From NCBI GenBank assembly GCA_030532815.1, contig JAUNKI010000015.1, forward strand, positions 6,607 through 19,893: a stretch of 13,287 nt of DNA, given 5' to 3'. The notes beneath the pieces are model-generated. The model saw only the letters and a list, made by a program, of their open reading frames with translations. It had not been told where the DNA came from and did no database searches. Positions 1-7,404 of this stretch are shown here, in pieces. Numbering within the stretch: the first letter of the stretch is position 1; every line of letters begins with the position of its first letter. This DNA is from Leptotrichiaceae bacterium (lineage in GTDB: Bacteria; Fusobacteriota; Fusobacteriia; Fusobacteriales; Leptotrichiaceae). The position numbers and the translations under genes are program-made.

Positions 1-291
1 GTCATCTTTTTATCATACTTTTAATTTTTCTGTAAAATTTTAAGTACTGAAGCTGTTATTTATTATTTCAATTTATACTATGTTCTCATTTAAAATTGTT
101 TCTATTATTTTTAGTTTCCCTTCAACATCCAAATTTTACAGCTTAAAAATAGTTTTCCGACTCAGAAGCTGTCTCATTGGGTATAAAAATATATTTAATC
201 ATAAATTTCATATATTTTCGATTTTTAAAAATATATAAAACTTATAGTTGAAGAATTATTTTTAACTTATGAGACATTTCTTGGAAAATTT
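1..291. other. non-coding left edge with two spaced inverted repeats
   Basis: No convincing gene is visible on either strand. Two inverted repeats stand out. CTGTAAAATTT at 30-40 is matched by AAATTTTACAG at 131-141, and TGTCTCAT at 170-177 is matched by ATGAGACA at 269-276. Each pair spans roughly 110 bp. GAAGCTGT also occurs directly repeated at 49-56 and 165-172. The segment lies downstream of pflA, but neither pair has a short loop with a T-tract, so I do not call a terminator. A decayed insertion-sequence end or a miniature element is possible but unproven. Confidence 0.45.
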
Positions 292-1017
292 TTAAATTCC
301 TACATTTAAATTATACGATTTAAAAATTTCTTCCACTTTTTTTATTTCTTCCCTTGTAGGTGTTTTTACATCTTCAAGTTTATATTCTTTTCCCACTTCT
401 TTCCATTTATATCCTCCCATTTGATGAAAAGGGAGAATATCCACTCTTACTATATTTTCAAACTGTGATACAAATTTTGCCCATTCATGTAAATCTCCTT
501 CGTCATCTGAATATCCCGGAACAATTACGTATCTGACCCAAACTGCCTTATTTATATCAGACAGATATTGTGCAAATTTCAAAGTATTTTCCAGATTTAC
601 GGAAGTAAGCACTTTATATTTATTCGGATTAATGTGTTTTATATCCAGCAAAACAAGATCAGTATATTCGAGAACTTCCTTTACTTTATTATTAAACATA
701 TAACCTGAAGTATCAACTGCCGTATGAATACCATTTTGTCTGCATAATTTAAACAACTCCTTTACAAATTCAGGCTGTATTAAAGGTTCTCCCCCTGAAA
801 CTGTAACTCCTCCGCTTTTTATAAATCCTTTTACTTTCAAAATTTCCTTCATTACTTCTTCAGGAGTCATCATATGCTTTTTATCACTGACATTCCATGT
901 ATCGACATTATGACAATATAGACATCTCAAAGGACAACCCTGTAAAAAAAGAACAAATCTTATTCCCGGTCCGTCTTTTGTACCGAAAGATTCAAAAGAA
1001 TGAACATATCCTACCAC
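292..1017 (-). CDS. pflA: pyruvate formate-lyase activating enzyme (radical SAM)
   Basis: Cytoplasmic radical-SAM enzyme that uses a [4Fe-4S] cluster and S-adenosylmethionine to abstract a hydrogen from the active glycine of pyruvate formate-lyase, switching it on under anaerobic conditions. The 241-residue length is normal for PflA. The cluster motif CX3CX2C is C28, C32 and C35 (GCPLRCLYCHN), followed by D39-T-W. The SAM-binding GGE element is at 74-78 (SGGEP), and the N-terminal family signature HSFESFGTKDGPGIRF is intact at 6-21. The start is GTG at 1017: an in-frame TGA lies two codons upstream, and AGGGTG sits about 8-10 nt before it. It lies downstream of pflB on the same strand, 145 bp away, so the two are probably cotranscribed with a hairpin element between them. 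Function is very secure. Confidence 0.97.
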   Translation of the reverse strand: MVGYVHSFESFGTKDGPGIRFVLFLQGCPLRCLYCHNVDTWNVSDKKHMMTPEEVMKEILKVKGFIKSGGVTVSGGEPLIQPEFVKELFKLCRQNGIHTAVDTSGYMFNNKVKEVLEYTDLVLLDIKHINPNKYKVLTSVNLENTLKFAQYLSDINKAVWVRYVIVPGYSDDEGDLHEWAKFVSQFENIVRVDILPFHQMGGYKWKEVGKEYKLEDVKTPTREEIKKVEEIFKSYNLNVGI

Positions 1018-1064
1018 AATTCACACCCTATTTCTTCAGTTTGATATTCTTTAATATTTATAGT

Positions 1065-1121
1065 AAATTATGTCGCTTAACGTATGCTATATTAATATAG
1101 AACCGTCAGGCGACATAATTT
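1065..1121. repeat. 57-bp imperfect hairpin element between pflB and pflA
   Basis: Arms AAATTATGTCGC (1065-1076) and GCGACATAATTT (1110-1121) are perfect 12-bp inverted repeats. The 33-nt centre holds the 14-bp perfect palindrome CTATATTAATATAG (1087-1100), flanked by ACG/CGT that can also pair, so the whole element folds into one long imperfect hairpin. No T-tract follows in the pflB-to-pflA direction, so it is not a standard terminator. It could be an mRNA stabilising or processing site that sets the pflB:pflA ratio, or a small dispersed (REP/MITE-like) element. Confidence 0.7.
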
Positions 1122-1162
1122 TATTAATTTTATGGTTATTTTATACCGTAATCCGGTCTAAA

Positions 1163-3394
1163 TTAAAATTTATCCGATATAGTTCTGCTAATAACATCCA
1201 GTTGCTGCTCTTTAGTTAGTTTTACAAAGTTCACTGCATATCCCGAAACTCTTATTGTAAGTTGAGGATAATTTTCAGGTTTTTCCATTGCATCTTCCAG
1301 CAGTTCTCTTCCGAATACATTTACATTCAGATGATGTCCCGTCTGATTGAAATATCCGTCCAACAATCCTACAAGATTTTCCTTTTTCTCTATTTCATTT
1401 TTACCCAATGTTTCAGGCGTTATTGCAAATGTATACGAAATACCGTCATTGGCATCTTCAAAAGGTAATTTTGCCACTGATGCAAGGGATGCCACAGCTC
1501 CTCTTGTATCTCTTCCATGCATAGGATTCGCACCTGGTCCGAAAGGTTCTCCGGCTCTTCTTCCGTCAGGAGTATTTCCTGTTTTTTTACCGTACACAAC
1601 ATTTGATGTTATAGTAAGTACTGATTGTGTAGGTATAGCATCTCTATACATTTTGTGACTTCTGATTTTATCCATAAATACTTTTACAACTTTAACTGCA
1701 AGTTCATCAGTTCTATCGTCATTATTTCCGAAAGGTACGTATTCCTTCTCATTAATATAATCAACAGCATCTCCTTCTTCATCTCTTACTATTTTTACTT
1801 TTCCGTACTTAATAGCTGCAAGTGAATCTGCTATTATTGACAATCCTGCTATTCCAAATGCCTGTGTTCTCTTTATGTCCACATCATGTAACGCCATTTC
1901 CAATGCTTCATATGAATATTTGTCATGCATATAGTGTATAATATTTAATGCTTTTACATAAGTTTCAGCAAGCCAGTCCATTAATTTATCAAATTTTTCC
2001 CAAACTTCATCGTATTCCAGATAATCTCCTTCAATTTTAGTGAATTTTCCTTCAGGAGTAACCTGTAATTTACTTTTCTCGTCTTTTCCTCCGTTTATAG
2101 CATAAAGCAGTGCTTTAGGTAAATTTACCCTTGCTCCGAAAAACTGCATCTGCTGCCCTATTGTCATAGGAGATACGCAACATGCTATTCCATAATTGTC
2201 TCCAAACTGGGGTCTCATTATATCGTCATTTTCATACTGAACTGATGAAGTATCTATTGAAACCTTTGCACAATATTTTTTCCAGTTTTCAGGCAGACTT
2301 TCACTCCATAATACAGTCAGATTAGGTTCAGGAGATGTTCCCATATTGTACAGTGTATGTAAAATTCTGAAGCTGTTCTTTGTTACGAGAGATCTTCCGT
2401 CCATACCCATTCCGCCTATTGATTCCGTAACCCATACAGGATCTCCGGAAAAGAGTGCATCGTATTCAGGTGTTCTTAAAAATCTTATCAGTCTTAATTT
2501 CATGACAAAATGATCCATAAATTCCTGTGCTTCTTCTTCAGTTATTTTTCCCGCTTTCAAATCTCTTTCAATATATATATCAAGGAATGTGGAAACTCTT
2601 CCGATACTCATTGCCGCACCGTTCTGATCCTTAGTAGCTGCAAGATAGGCAAAATAAGTCCACTGAATAGCCTCCTGAGCATTTGTGGCAGGCTTTGAAA
2701 TATCGTATCCGTAAGCTTCAGCCATTCTTTTCAGAGCCTTTAACGCCTTAACCTGTTCAAAAAGCTCTTCTCTTAATCTTATAAGGTCTTCTGTCATTTC
2801 TACAGGATCACATTTTGCAAACCTTGCTTCTCTTTCTTCTATCAGTCTGTCTACTCCGTAAAGAGCCACTCTTCTGTAATCCCCTATTATTCTTCCTCTT
2901 CCGTATGCATCAGGAAGTCCTGTTATAATCCCCGTTTTTCTTGCTTTTCTTATACTGTCGGTATATGCTGAGAATACCCCGTCATTATGTGTTTTTCTAT
3001 ATTTTGTAAATATTTCCTCAGTTTGCGGATCCATTTTATAACCGAAAGCTTCCAGGCTGTTTATAACCATTCTCAATCCGCCATTTGGAAAAATTCCCCT
3101 TTTTAGAGGTGCATCAGTCTGAAGTCCTACTATTTTTTCGTAATCCTTATTGATGTATCCCGGTCCGTAAGCATCTATCTGTGAAGGAATTTTAGTTTCG
3201 GCATCATATATTCCTTTTTCTCTTTCCACTTTAAACTTTTCTTTCAATGAATCCCATAATTTTACAGTAGCTTCTGTCGGTCCTTGAAGAAAACTTTCAT
3301 CTCCCAAATATTCAGTATAATTCTGCTTAATAAAATCAGTAACATCTATTTCCCTACTCCAGTTACCTTCTTTAAAATCTTTCCATGCGTCCAT
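1163..3394 (-). CDS. pflB: formate C-acetyltransferase (pyruvate formate-lyase)
   Basis: Glycyl-radical enzyme converting pyruvate and CoA to acetyl-CoA and formate, the main anaerobic pyruvate-cleaving step in fermenters. From the chosen start it is 743 residues, close to the roughly 760 of E. coli PflB. The catalytic cysteine pair is C405-C406 in GIACCVSPM. The radical glycine is G718 in RVSGYAVNF, 25 residues from the C-terminus as in E. coli. I chose ATG at 3394 because the protein then begins [12 protein letters not shown], the usual PFL N-terminus, and AAGGAAG lies 12 nt upstream. An in-frame ATG at 3427 adds 11 residues (including CysCys) but has no Shine-Dalgarno. pflA follows on the same strand. 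A TTGATT/TATAAT promoter lies about 60-90 bp upstream. All catalytic residues are present, so I expect it to be functional. Confidence 0.97.
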   Translation of the reverse strand: MDAWKDFKEGNWSREIDVTDFIKQNYTEYLGDESFLQGPTEATVKLWDSLKEKFKVEREKGIYDAETKIPSQIDAYGPGYINKDYEKIVGLQTDAPLKRGIFPNGGLRMVINSLEAFGYKMDPQTEEIFTKYRKTHNDGVFSAYTDSIRKARKTGIITGLPDAYGRGRIIGDYRRVALYGVDRLIEEREARFAKCDPVEMTEDLIRLREELFEQVKALKALKRMAEAYGYDISKPATNAQEAIQWTYFAYLAATKDQNGAAMSIGRVSTFLDIYIERDLKAGKITEEEAQEFMDHFVMKLRLIRFLRTPEYDALFSGDPVWVTESIGGMGMDGRSLVTKNSFRILHTLYNMGTSPEPNLTVLWSESLPENWKKYCAKVSIDTSSVQYENDDIMRPQFGDNYGIACCVSPMTIGQQMQFFGARVNLPKALLYAINGGKDEKSKLQVTPEGKFTKIEGDYLEYDEVWEKFDKLMDWLAETYVKALNIIHYMHDKYSYEALEMALHDVDIKRTQAFGIAGLSIIADSLAAIKYGKVKIVRDEEGDAVDYINEKEYVPFGNNDDRTDELAVKVVKVFMDKIRSHKMYRDAIPTQSVLTITSNVVYGKKTGNTPDGRRAGEPFGPGANPMHGRDTRGAVASLASVAKLPFEDANDGISYTFAITPETLGKNEIEKKENLVGLLDGYFNQTGHHLNVNVFGRELLEDAMEKPENYPQLTIRVSGYAVNFVKLTKEQQLDVISRTISDKF

Positions 3395-3458
3395 TATTCT
3401 GCAACACTTCCTTTCTTTCTGTTTCATTTTATTTATTTTTATTTCTTATTCTTTTTTT

Positions 3459-3487
3459 ATTATAACTCATTTTCGTTTGAAAATCAA
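3459..3487 (-). promoter_or_regulatory. sigma-70-type promoter for pflB-pflA
   Basis: Read on the minus strand, TTGATT (3487-3482) and a perfect TATAAT (3464-3459) are separated by 17 bp. Transcription would begin near 3452, giving a leader of about 58 nt before the pflB ATG at 3394. This also argues that translation starts at 3394 rather than 3427. The assignment is by consensus match only, in a background where A/T matches arise easily. Confidence 0.5.
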
Positions 3488-3616
3488 AGGTTTTTTTACA
3501 TAAGTTCTTTTTTTTTCGTTTTTTTATTTTTTTGAGATTTTTTATTTTTCAGAACTTCTTTCTTTTCAACATTTTCAGTGTTTCGATAACATAGAAATTT
3601 TTATTTTTTATATGCT

Positions 3617-3632
3617 TGATAATTTTTTATCA
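3617..3632. repeat. short inverted repeat upstream of pflB
   Basis: TGATAA-TTTT-TTATCA is a perfect 6-bp inverted repeat with a 4-nt centre, about 165 bp upstream of the predicted pflB start of transcription. It superficially recalls the FNR half-site TTGAT, but the half-sites are too far apart for an FNR site. It could bind an unknown regulator or be chance in AT-rich DNA. Confidence 0.3.
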
Positions 3633-3699
3633 TTTGTTTTTACTTAGATACATATATATTAATGTTTAGCTGTTTAGATAAAAAATCCGACAGTCTCGA

Positions 3700-3713
3700 A
3701 TTGTACGTACAAT
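3700..3713. promoter_or_regulatory. 14-bp perfect palindrome, candidate operator
   Basis: ATTGTACGTACAAT is a perfect palindrome with a CG at its centre in a region otherwise nearly free of G and C. It ends 14 bp before the -35 box of the promoter facing the OPT gene, centred near -56 relative to the predicted transcription start. That position suits an activator or an upstream operator. I do not recognise the motif as belonging to a named regulator; the half-site order is opposite to the TACA-N2-TGTA copper box. Confidence 0.45.
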
Positions 3714-3727
3714 ATCAATAAATACTG

Positions 3728-3756
3728 TTGACAAATAATATAAAAAAATGTATCAT
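3728..3756 (+). promoter_or_regulatory. sigma-70-type promoter for the OPT-coaX-hydrolase operon
   Basis: A perfect -35 TTGACA (3728-3733) is followed after 17 bp by TATCAT (3751-3756). Transcription would begin near 3763, leaving a leader of roughly 148 nt. The next genes on this strand are closely packed to 7191, so this is the best candidate for driving the three-gene unit. Confidence 0.6.
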
Positions 3757-3910
3757 TTTCATATAAAAAATTTTACCTACTTAAATTGTTTAAATTTATT
3801 TTTTGAATTTTCAACATGAATAAGAATATATAAAATAGATTATAATTTTATTAAAAAATCAATTTTATTTATATTTTAAAAAATAAACTTAAAAAAGCGA
3901 AAGGAAAAAT

Positions 3911-5548
3911 ATGTCCAGAAATTTTAAAAACAGTCTGACCCCTGTATCAGTTTTAATAGGTACTGCAGGTGCTGTAATAATTACAGCAAGTTCATTTTAT
4001 GTAGTTCTGAAGTTCGGTGCTCTTCCATGGCCGACAATAATGGTCACATTGATTTCCATGTCCGTCTTAAGTATTTTTAAAAGAAAGGACGCAGGAGAAA
4101 TTACAATAACTCATACTATTATGAGTGCAGGTTCTATGGTTGCCGGAGGTGTAGCTTTTACAATGCCCGGATATCTTATTTTAGGAGGAAGGCTTCAGAA
4201 TATTAATAAACTCATTTTTTTAATTACCATATTGACAGGAAGTATTTTAGGTGCTGTTCTCTCTTATATTTTCAGAAAAAAACTCATTGAAAATGATAAG
4301 CTTGAATTTCCTGTCGGTGAAGCTGCCTATAATCTTGTAAAATCTGGAAAAAATAAGAAAAAGGTCAAATTCGTAGCTGCAGGAACAATATTGAGTACTC
4401 TTATAGCAATACTTAGAGATTACACTTTCCAAAAAGGAAAAGCCCCTTTTATTCCTACTATCTATTCAATAAAAAACGGTCTATTAAGTTTTTACGTTTC
4501 TCCCTTATTACTCGGAGTGGGATATATACTCGGATTTGTGAATACCTTTATTTGGTTTTTGGGCGGTGCAGTTACTTACCTTATTGCAAAGCCTCTTTCA
4601 GTTTATTATAACATAAAAGATTTTGATATTATGAAAAACAGTTTCGGCATGGGTTTTGTGATAGGTATCGGGATTTCAGTTATTTTAAAAATTATAATAG
4701 AAACAAAAAGATCAAACAAATTTAAACGTATAAAAAATAATTCTTCAAATATGAAAATTATACTGCTTCTTTTTTCAGTTACAGGAATTACACTTGTTTC
4801 CTTTATTTATAAATTACCTGTATTTCTTTCTCTCATATTAATAATAATATGCATTTTATGTACTGTTATTGCAGGATATACAACAGGAAAAACAGGAATT
4901 AATCCGATGGAGATATACGCTATAATATCCATAATTGTAATTTCTTTCCTCAATACATTGTTAAACGGACTTAATATAGGCGGAGTAAAATTTTCTACAA
5001 ATATAAATCTTCTTACACTATTTCTACTTGCATGTATAGTTTCAGTAGCATGCGGTCTTGCAGGAGATGTATTAAATGACTTCAAATCAGGTTTTAAAAT
5101 GAAAGTCAACCCGATTGAACAGTTTATCGGAGAATTAATCGGAGCTGTAGTAAGCTCATTCATAGTAGCATTTCTGTTTTTTATCTTTTTTGACGTTTAT
5201 AAAAATATAGGTCCGAAAGAAAATTCAGAACTGATTGTCTTACAGGCATCTATTGTAGCTTCAGTAATAAAGGGAATTCCTTTTATACATATATTCTGGA
5301 TAGGGCTTGCTGCCGGATTTCTGCTTAATATGCTTAATATCCCTGTCCTTACATTCGGTATAGGTATCTATCTTCCTTTTTACCTTACATTACCTGTATT
5401 TATCGGAGGAGTGATAAACTTCATATCTTCCCGTATATCCGAAAAGTTTTCTTCGGATATGCTTCTTTTTTCCAACGGACTTATGTCGGGAGAAGCCGTT
5501 ACGGGAGTTATTTTATCAATTCTCATATATATTAAGCTGTTTATATGA
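3911..5548 (+). CDS. OPT-family oligopeptide transporter
   Basis: Polytopic inner-membrane protein of 545 residues with about 14-16 hydrophobic segments and short polar loops, matching the OPT family (proton-coupled uptake of small peptides or metal chelates in other members). Family-like stretches are GEITITHTIMSAGS (62-75) running into a Gly/Pro-rich helix (GGVAFTMPGYLILGG, 79-93), FPVGEAAY (133-140) after a basic loop, and SPLLLGVGYILG (197-208). No signal peptide cleavage site is evident. AAAGGA six to seven nt before the ATG supports the start. It is first in an apparent operon with coaX (75 bp downstream) and a hydrolase, and a TTGACA/TATCAT promoter lies about 150 bp upstream. The substrate cannot be read from the sequence; peptides, as a source of amino acids or CoA precursors, are only a guess. 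Confidence 0.85.
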   Translation: MSRNFKNSLTPVSVLIGTAGAVIITASSFYVVLKFGALPWPTIMVTLISMSVLSIFKRKDAGEITITHTIMSAGSMVAGGVAFTMPGYLILGGRLQNINKLIFLITILTGSILGAVLSYIFRKKLIENDKLEFPVGEAAYNLVKSGKNKKKVKFVAAGTILSTLIAILRDYTFQKGKAPFIPTIYSIKNGLLSFYVSPLLLGVGYILGFVNTFIWFLGGAVTYLIAKPLSVYYNIKDFDIMKNSFGMGFVIGIGISVILKIIIETKRSNKFKRIKNNSSNMKIILLLFSVTGITLVSFIYKLPVFLSLILIIICILCTVIAGYTTGKTGINPMEIYAIISIIVISFLNTLLNGLNIGGVKFSTNINLLTLFLLACIVSVACGLAGDVLNDFKSGFKMKVNPIEQFIGELIGAVVSSFIVAFLFFIFFDVYKNIGPKENSELIVLQASIVASVIKGIPFIHIFWIGLAAGFLLNMLNIPVLTFGIGIYLPFYLTLPVFIGGVINFISSRISEKFSSDMLLFSNGLMSGEAVTGVILSILIYIKLFI

Positions 5549-5583
5549 TTTATATGATATAATAATAAAAATATTTAAACTGA

Positions 5584-5623
5584 AGGAGGATTGTGAAATT
5601 TCAAATATTTCACATACAATATT
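5584..5623 (+). promoter_or_regulatory. coaX ribosome binding site with a hairpin in the spacer
   Basis: A near-perfect Shine-Dalgarno, AGGAGGA (5584-5590), is 33 nt from the coaX ATG at 5624, far beyond the normal 5-10 nt. The gap contains TGTGAAAT (5592-5599) and ATTTCACA (5607-5614), a perfect 8-bp stem with a 7-nt loop. If folded, only about 10 nt remain between the Shine-Dalgarno and ATG. No other start in the coaX frame exists: an in-frame TGA is at 5594-5596 and the later upstream codons are not starts. A GTG at 5593 lies only three nt after the GG of the Shine-Dalgarno and would open a 27-codon reading frame ending at 5676, overlapping coaX. Confidence 0.65.
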
Positions 5624-6400
5624 ATGATTTTAGGATTCGATGTGGGAAATACACATATTGTCCCTGTATTTTATGATAATGACGGTAAAATCAAAGCCTC
5701 ATTCCGTATTCCTGCAAACTTGCCCTTTACTGAGGATACTTTGTTTGCATCGTTAAAAACACTGGCAGACAATAATAATATAGACATTTACACTGTTTCG
5801 GACATTATAGTTTCTTCTGTCGTGCCTCATATTAATGAGATTTTTGAATATTTAGGACAGAATTATTTCAAAATTCAACCTAAATTTGTTTCTTTGGATA
5901 CCGTAAGTGAGGAGATCACTTTACTTGACGATATGGAACGGGGACTTGGAGCTGACAGAATAGTGGATATTTTAGCAGCAAAAAAACTGTACCCTGAAAA
6001 AGAACTCCTGATTATTGATTTCGGAACTGCGACTACTTTTGATATAATTAAAAATTCGGTTTATATGGGAGGCTGTATACTGCCCGGAATTGAACTGTCC
6101 ATAAACACTTTATTTAACAACACTGCAAAACTCCCTAAAATTACATTTTCAAAGCCTGACACGGTTTTCGGAACTGACACAGTTACACAAATTAAAGCAG
6201 GTATATTCTATGGAAATGTGGGAGCTGTAAAAGAACTTATTTTCCAGTATAAAAAAGAAATGCCCGCCGCTTATATAATTTCCACAGGAGGGCAAGGAGA
6301 AAAAATATCCGGTCACATTCTTCCTGTTGATGAATATATTCCGAAATTGGGAGAAATAGGAATTTTTGAGTTTTATAAACTTCATAAAGGAGTAAAATGA
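5624..6400 (+). CDS. coaX: type III pantothenate kinase
   Basis: Phosphorylates pantothenate to 4'-phosphopantothenate with ATP, the first step of CoA synthesis. Type III enzymes belong to the ASKHA fold, typically need a monovalent cation and are not feedback-inhibited by CoA. The 258-residue length is typical. Motifs in order: DVGNTH (6-11, phosphate-binding loop), GADR (109-112, catalytic/pantothenate region), DFGTATTFD (132-140) and GGCILPGI (149-156). The ATG at 5624 places DVGNT at residue 6, as in known CoaX proteins, so the start is firm although its Shine-Dalgarno is unusually far upstream with a hairpin between. It lies downstream of the OPT transporter, and its last four bases overlap the ATG of the hydrolase gene (ATGA), indicating translational coupling. 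Confidence 0.95.
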   Translation: MILGFDVGNTHIVPVFYDNDGKIKASFRIPANLPFTEDTLFASLKTLADNNNIDIYTVSDIIVSSVVPHINEIFEYLGQNYFKIQPKFVSLDTVSEEITLLDDMERGLGADRIVDILAAKKLYPEKELLIIDFGTATTFDIIKNSVYMGGCILPGIELSINTLFNNTAKLPKITFSKPDTVFGTDTVTQIKAGIFYGNVGAVKELIFQYKKEMPAAYIISTGGQGEKISGHILPVDEYIPKLGEIGIFEFYKLHKGVK

Positions 6401-7191
6401 AAATAAAATATAAAAAATTATTTATGACTGTTTTTATTTTTACTTCCGTTGTATTCTTAAGTCTGAAAATTACCAAATTTCTTCTTTATCATGAATATGA
6501 TGTTAAAGATTTCGGAAATAAGGCGGATAAAGGAATAGTCGTTACTTTTCACGGAATTTACGGTGAATCGGAAGATATGAAAACCATTTCCGACATTCTC
6601 GGAAGTAAAGGCTACAAAGGGGTAAATATACAATATCCTACAACAGAAGGCACAATAGAAGAAATTACCGAAAAATATATTTCAAAACATATAATTCTAT
6701 TAGATGAAGCTGTTGAAAAAGAGAACATTCAGCGTCGGAAAAAGAACCTGCCTGAAATTAAATTACACTTTATTGTACATTCTTTAGGTTCGGTAATTTT
6801 AAGGCATTACTTAAAAACTAATAAAATAAAGAATTTGGGAAAAACTGTTTTTATATCTCCTCCTGCCCGTGGAAGTCAGTTAGCAGATATCCCTGTGGCG
6901 GACATACTAAAGAGCACTCTCGGAGAAGCAGTCTCACAGTTTAAAACTTCTCCCGACAGTTTTGTAAATACTTTGGGAGAACCTGATTATGACTGCTATA
7001 TAATAATAGGAAAAAAATCCAACAACTTTCTTTATTCAATATTAATACCCGGAGATGATGACGGAATGGTTCCTTTTAAAACTTCAAGACTGAATAACTG
7101 TAAATATAAAGTTTTTGAAAATGATACTCATACAAGCATTTTGAAAAATGAAACAGCTATTAATGAAATTATAAAATATCTTGAAAACTGA
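6397..7191 (+). CDS. membrane-anchored alpha/beta hydrolase (lipase/esterase-like)
   Basis: A 264-residue protein with a basic N-terminus and one hydrophobic segment (about 8-30) that should anchor it in the inner membrane with the catalytic domain outside. The rest reads as an alpha/beta hydrolase. It has an HG oxyanion-type turn at 52-53 after a beta strand (GIVVTFHGIYG), a nucleophile elbow VHSLG at 127-131 with Ser129, an acidic stretch GDDDGMVP (219-226) where the catalytic Asp usually lies, and His245 (NDTHTS) near the end. The first residue of the elbow is Val rather than Gly, a tolerated variation. Substrate is unknown; lipids or small esters are plausible. It overlaps coaX by 4 bp and relies on AAAGGAG within the coaX 3' end. 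Hairpins lie downstream at 7217 and 7328. Confidence 0.75.
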   Translation: MKIKYKKLFMTVFIFTSVVFLSLKITKFLLYHEYDVKDFGNKADKGIVVTFHGIYGESEDMKTISDILGSKGYKGVNIQYPTTEGTIEEITEKYISKHIILLDEAVEKENIQRRKKNLPEIKLHFIVHSLGSVILRHYLKTNKIKNLGKTVFISPPARGSQLADIPVADILKSTLGEAVSQFKTSPDSFVNTLGEPDYDCYIIIGKKSNNFLYSILIPGDDDGMVPFKTSRLNNCKYKVFENDTHTSILKNETAINEIIKYLEN

Positions 7192-7216
7192 CTATATTAA
7201 ATACGGCATTTTTTAG

Positions 7217-7251
7217 TTGAAATAATTTGAATATCGGATATTAAATTTCAA
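7217..7251. repeat. nested inverted repeat after the hydrolase gene
   Basis: Outer arms TTGAAAT (7217-7223) and ATTTCAA (7245-7251) enclose AATATC-G-GATATT (7230-7242). It lies 26 bp after the hydrolase stop. There is no T-tract, so it is more likely a 3' mRNA structure or chance than a terminator. Confidence 0.35.
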
Positions 7252-7327
7252 TCTGCATTTTCCGTTATTTTCAACTTTCTCCGATACTCAAAATTTTTAC
7301 TTACTCATACTTCTCATTATACTTCTC

Positions 7328-7365
7328 AAGAAAGCAGCAGTCTGAAGTGAACCTGCTGCTTTCTT
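7328..7365. terminator. convergent transcription terminator hairpin
   Basis: AAGAAAGCAGCAG (7328-7340) and CTGCTGCTTTCTT (7353-7365) form a perfect 13-bp stem with a 12-nt loop. It lies between the plus-strand coaX-hydrolase unit and the minus-strand acyl-CoA dehydrogenase remnant and could serve both. The T-tail is short and partly within the stem, so termination strength is uncertain. Confidence 0.7.
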
Positions 7366-7404
7366 AAATATAATGAATATTTTTGAAATAATAAAATCTA
7401 ATCT

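Larger units (their letters stand above)
3395..3910. other. divergent control region between pflB and the OPT transporter
   Basis: Roughly 500 bp of very AT-rich DNA without a credible gene. It holds a minus-strand promoter for pflB near 3459-3487, a small inverted repeat at 3617-3632, a perfect 14-bp palindrome at 3700-3713 and a plus-strand promoter at 3728-3756. The predicted 5' leader of the OPT gene (about 3763-3910) is almost pure A/T, and I see no riboswitch-like fold in it. Confidence 0.6.

Noticed and set aside
3395..3427. Extended pflB start at ATG 3427
   Set aside because: It adds 11 residues not typical of the family and has no Shine-Dalgarno; ATG 3394 has AAGGAAG and the usual MDAWKDF N-terminus.
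3617..3632. Possible FNR site upstream of pflB
   Set aside because: FNR sites have TTGAT-N4-ATCAA; here the half-sites are separated by eight bases and the right half ends ATCAT.
4807..5163. 118-codon minus-strand frame within the OPT gene
   Set aside because: Antisense shadow of a transporter with clear family signature; no ribosome site or family resemblance.
5592..5614. Possible CRP site (TGTGA...TCACA) before coaX
   Set aside because: The half-sites are 13 bp apart instead of 6, and the position between Shine-Dalgarno and start codon fits an RNA hairpin better than a protein operator.
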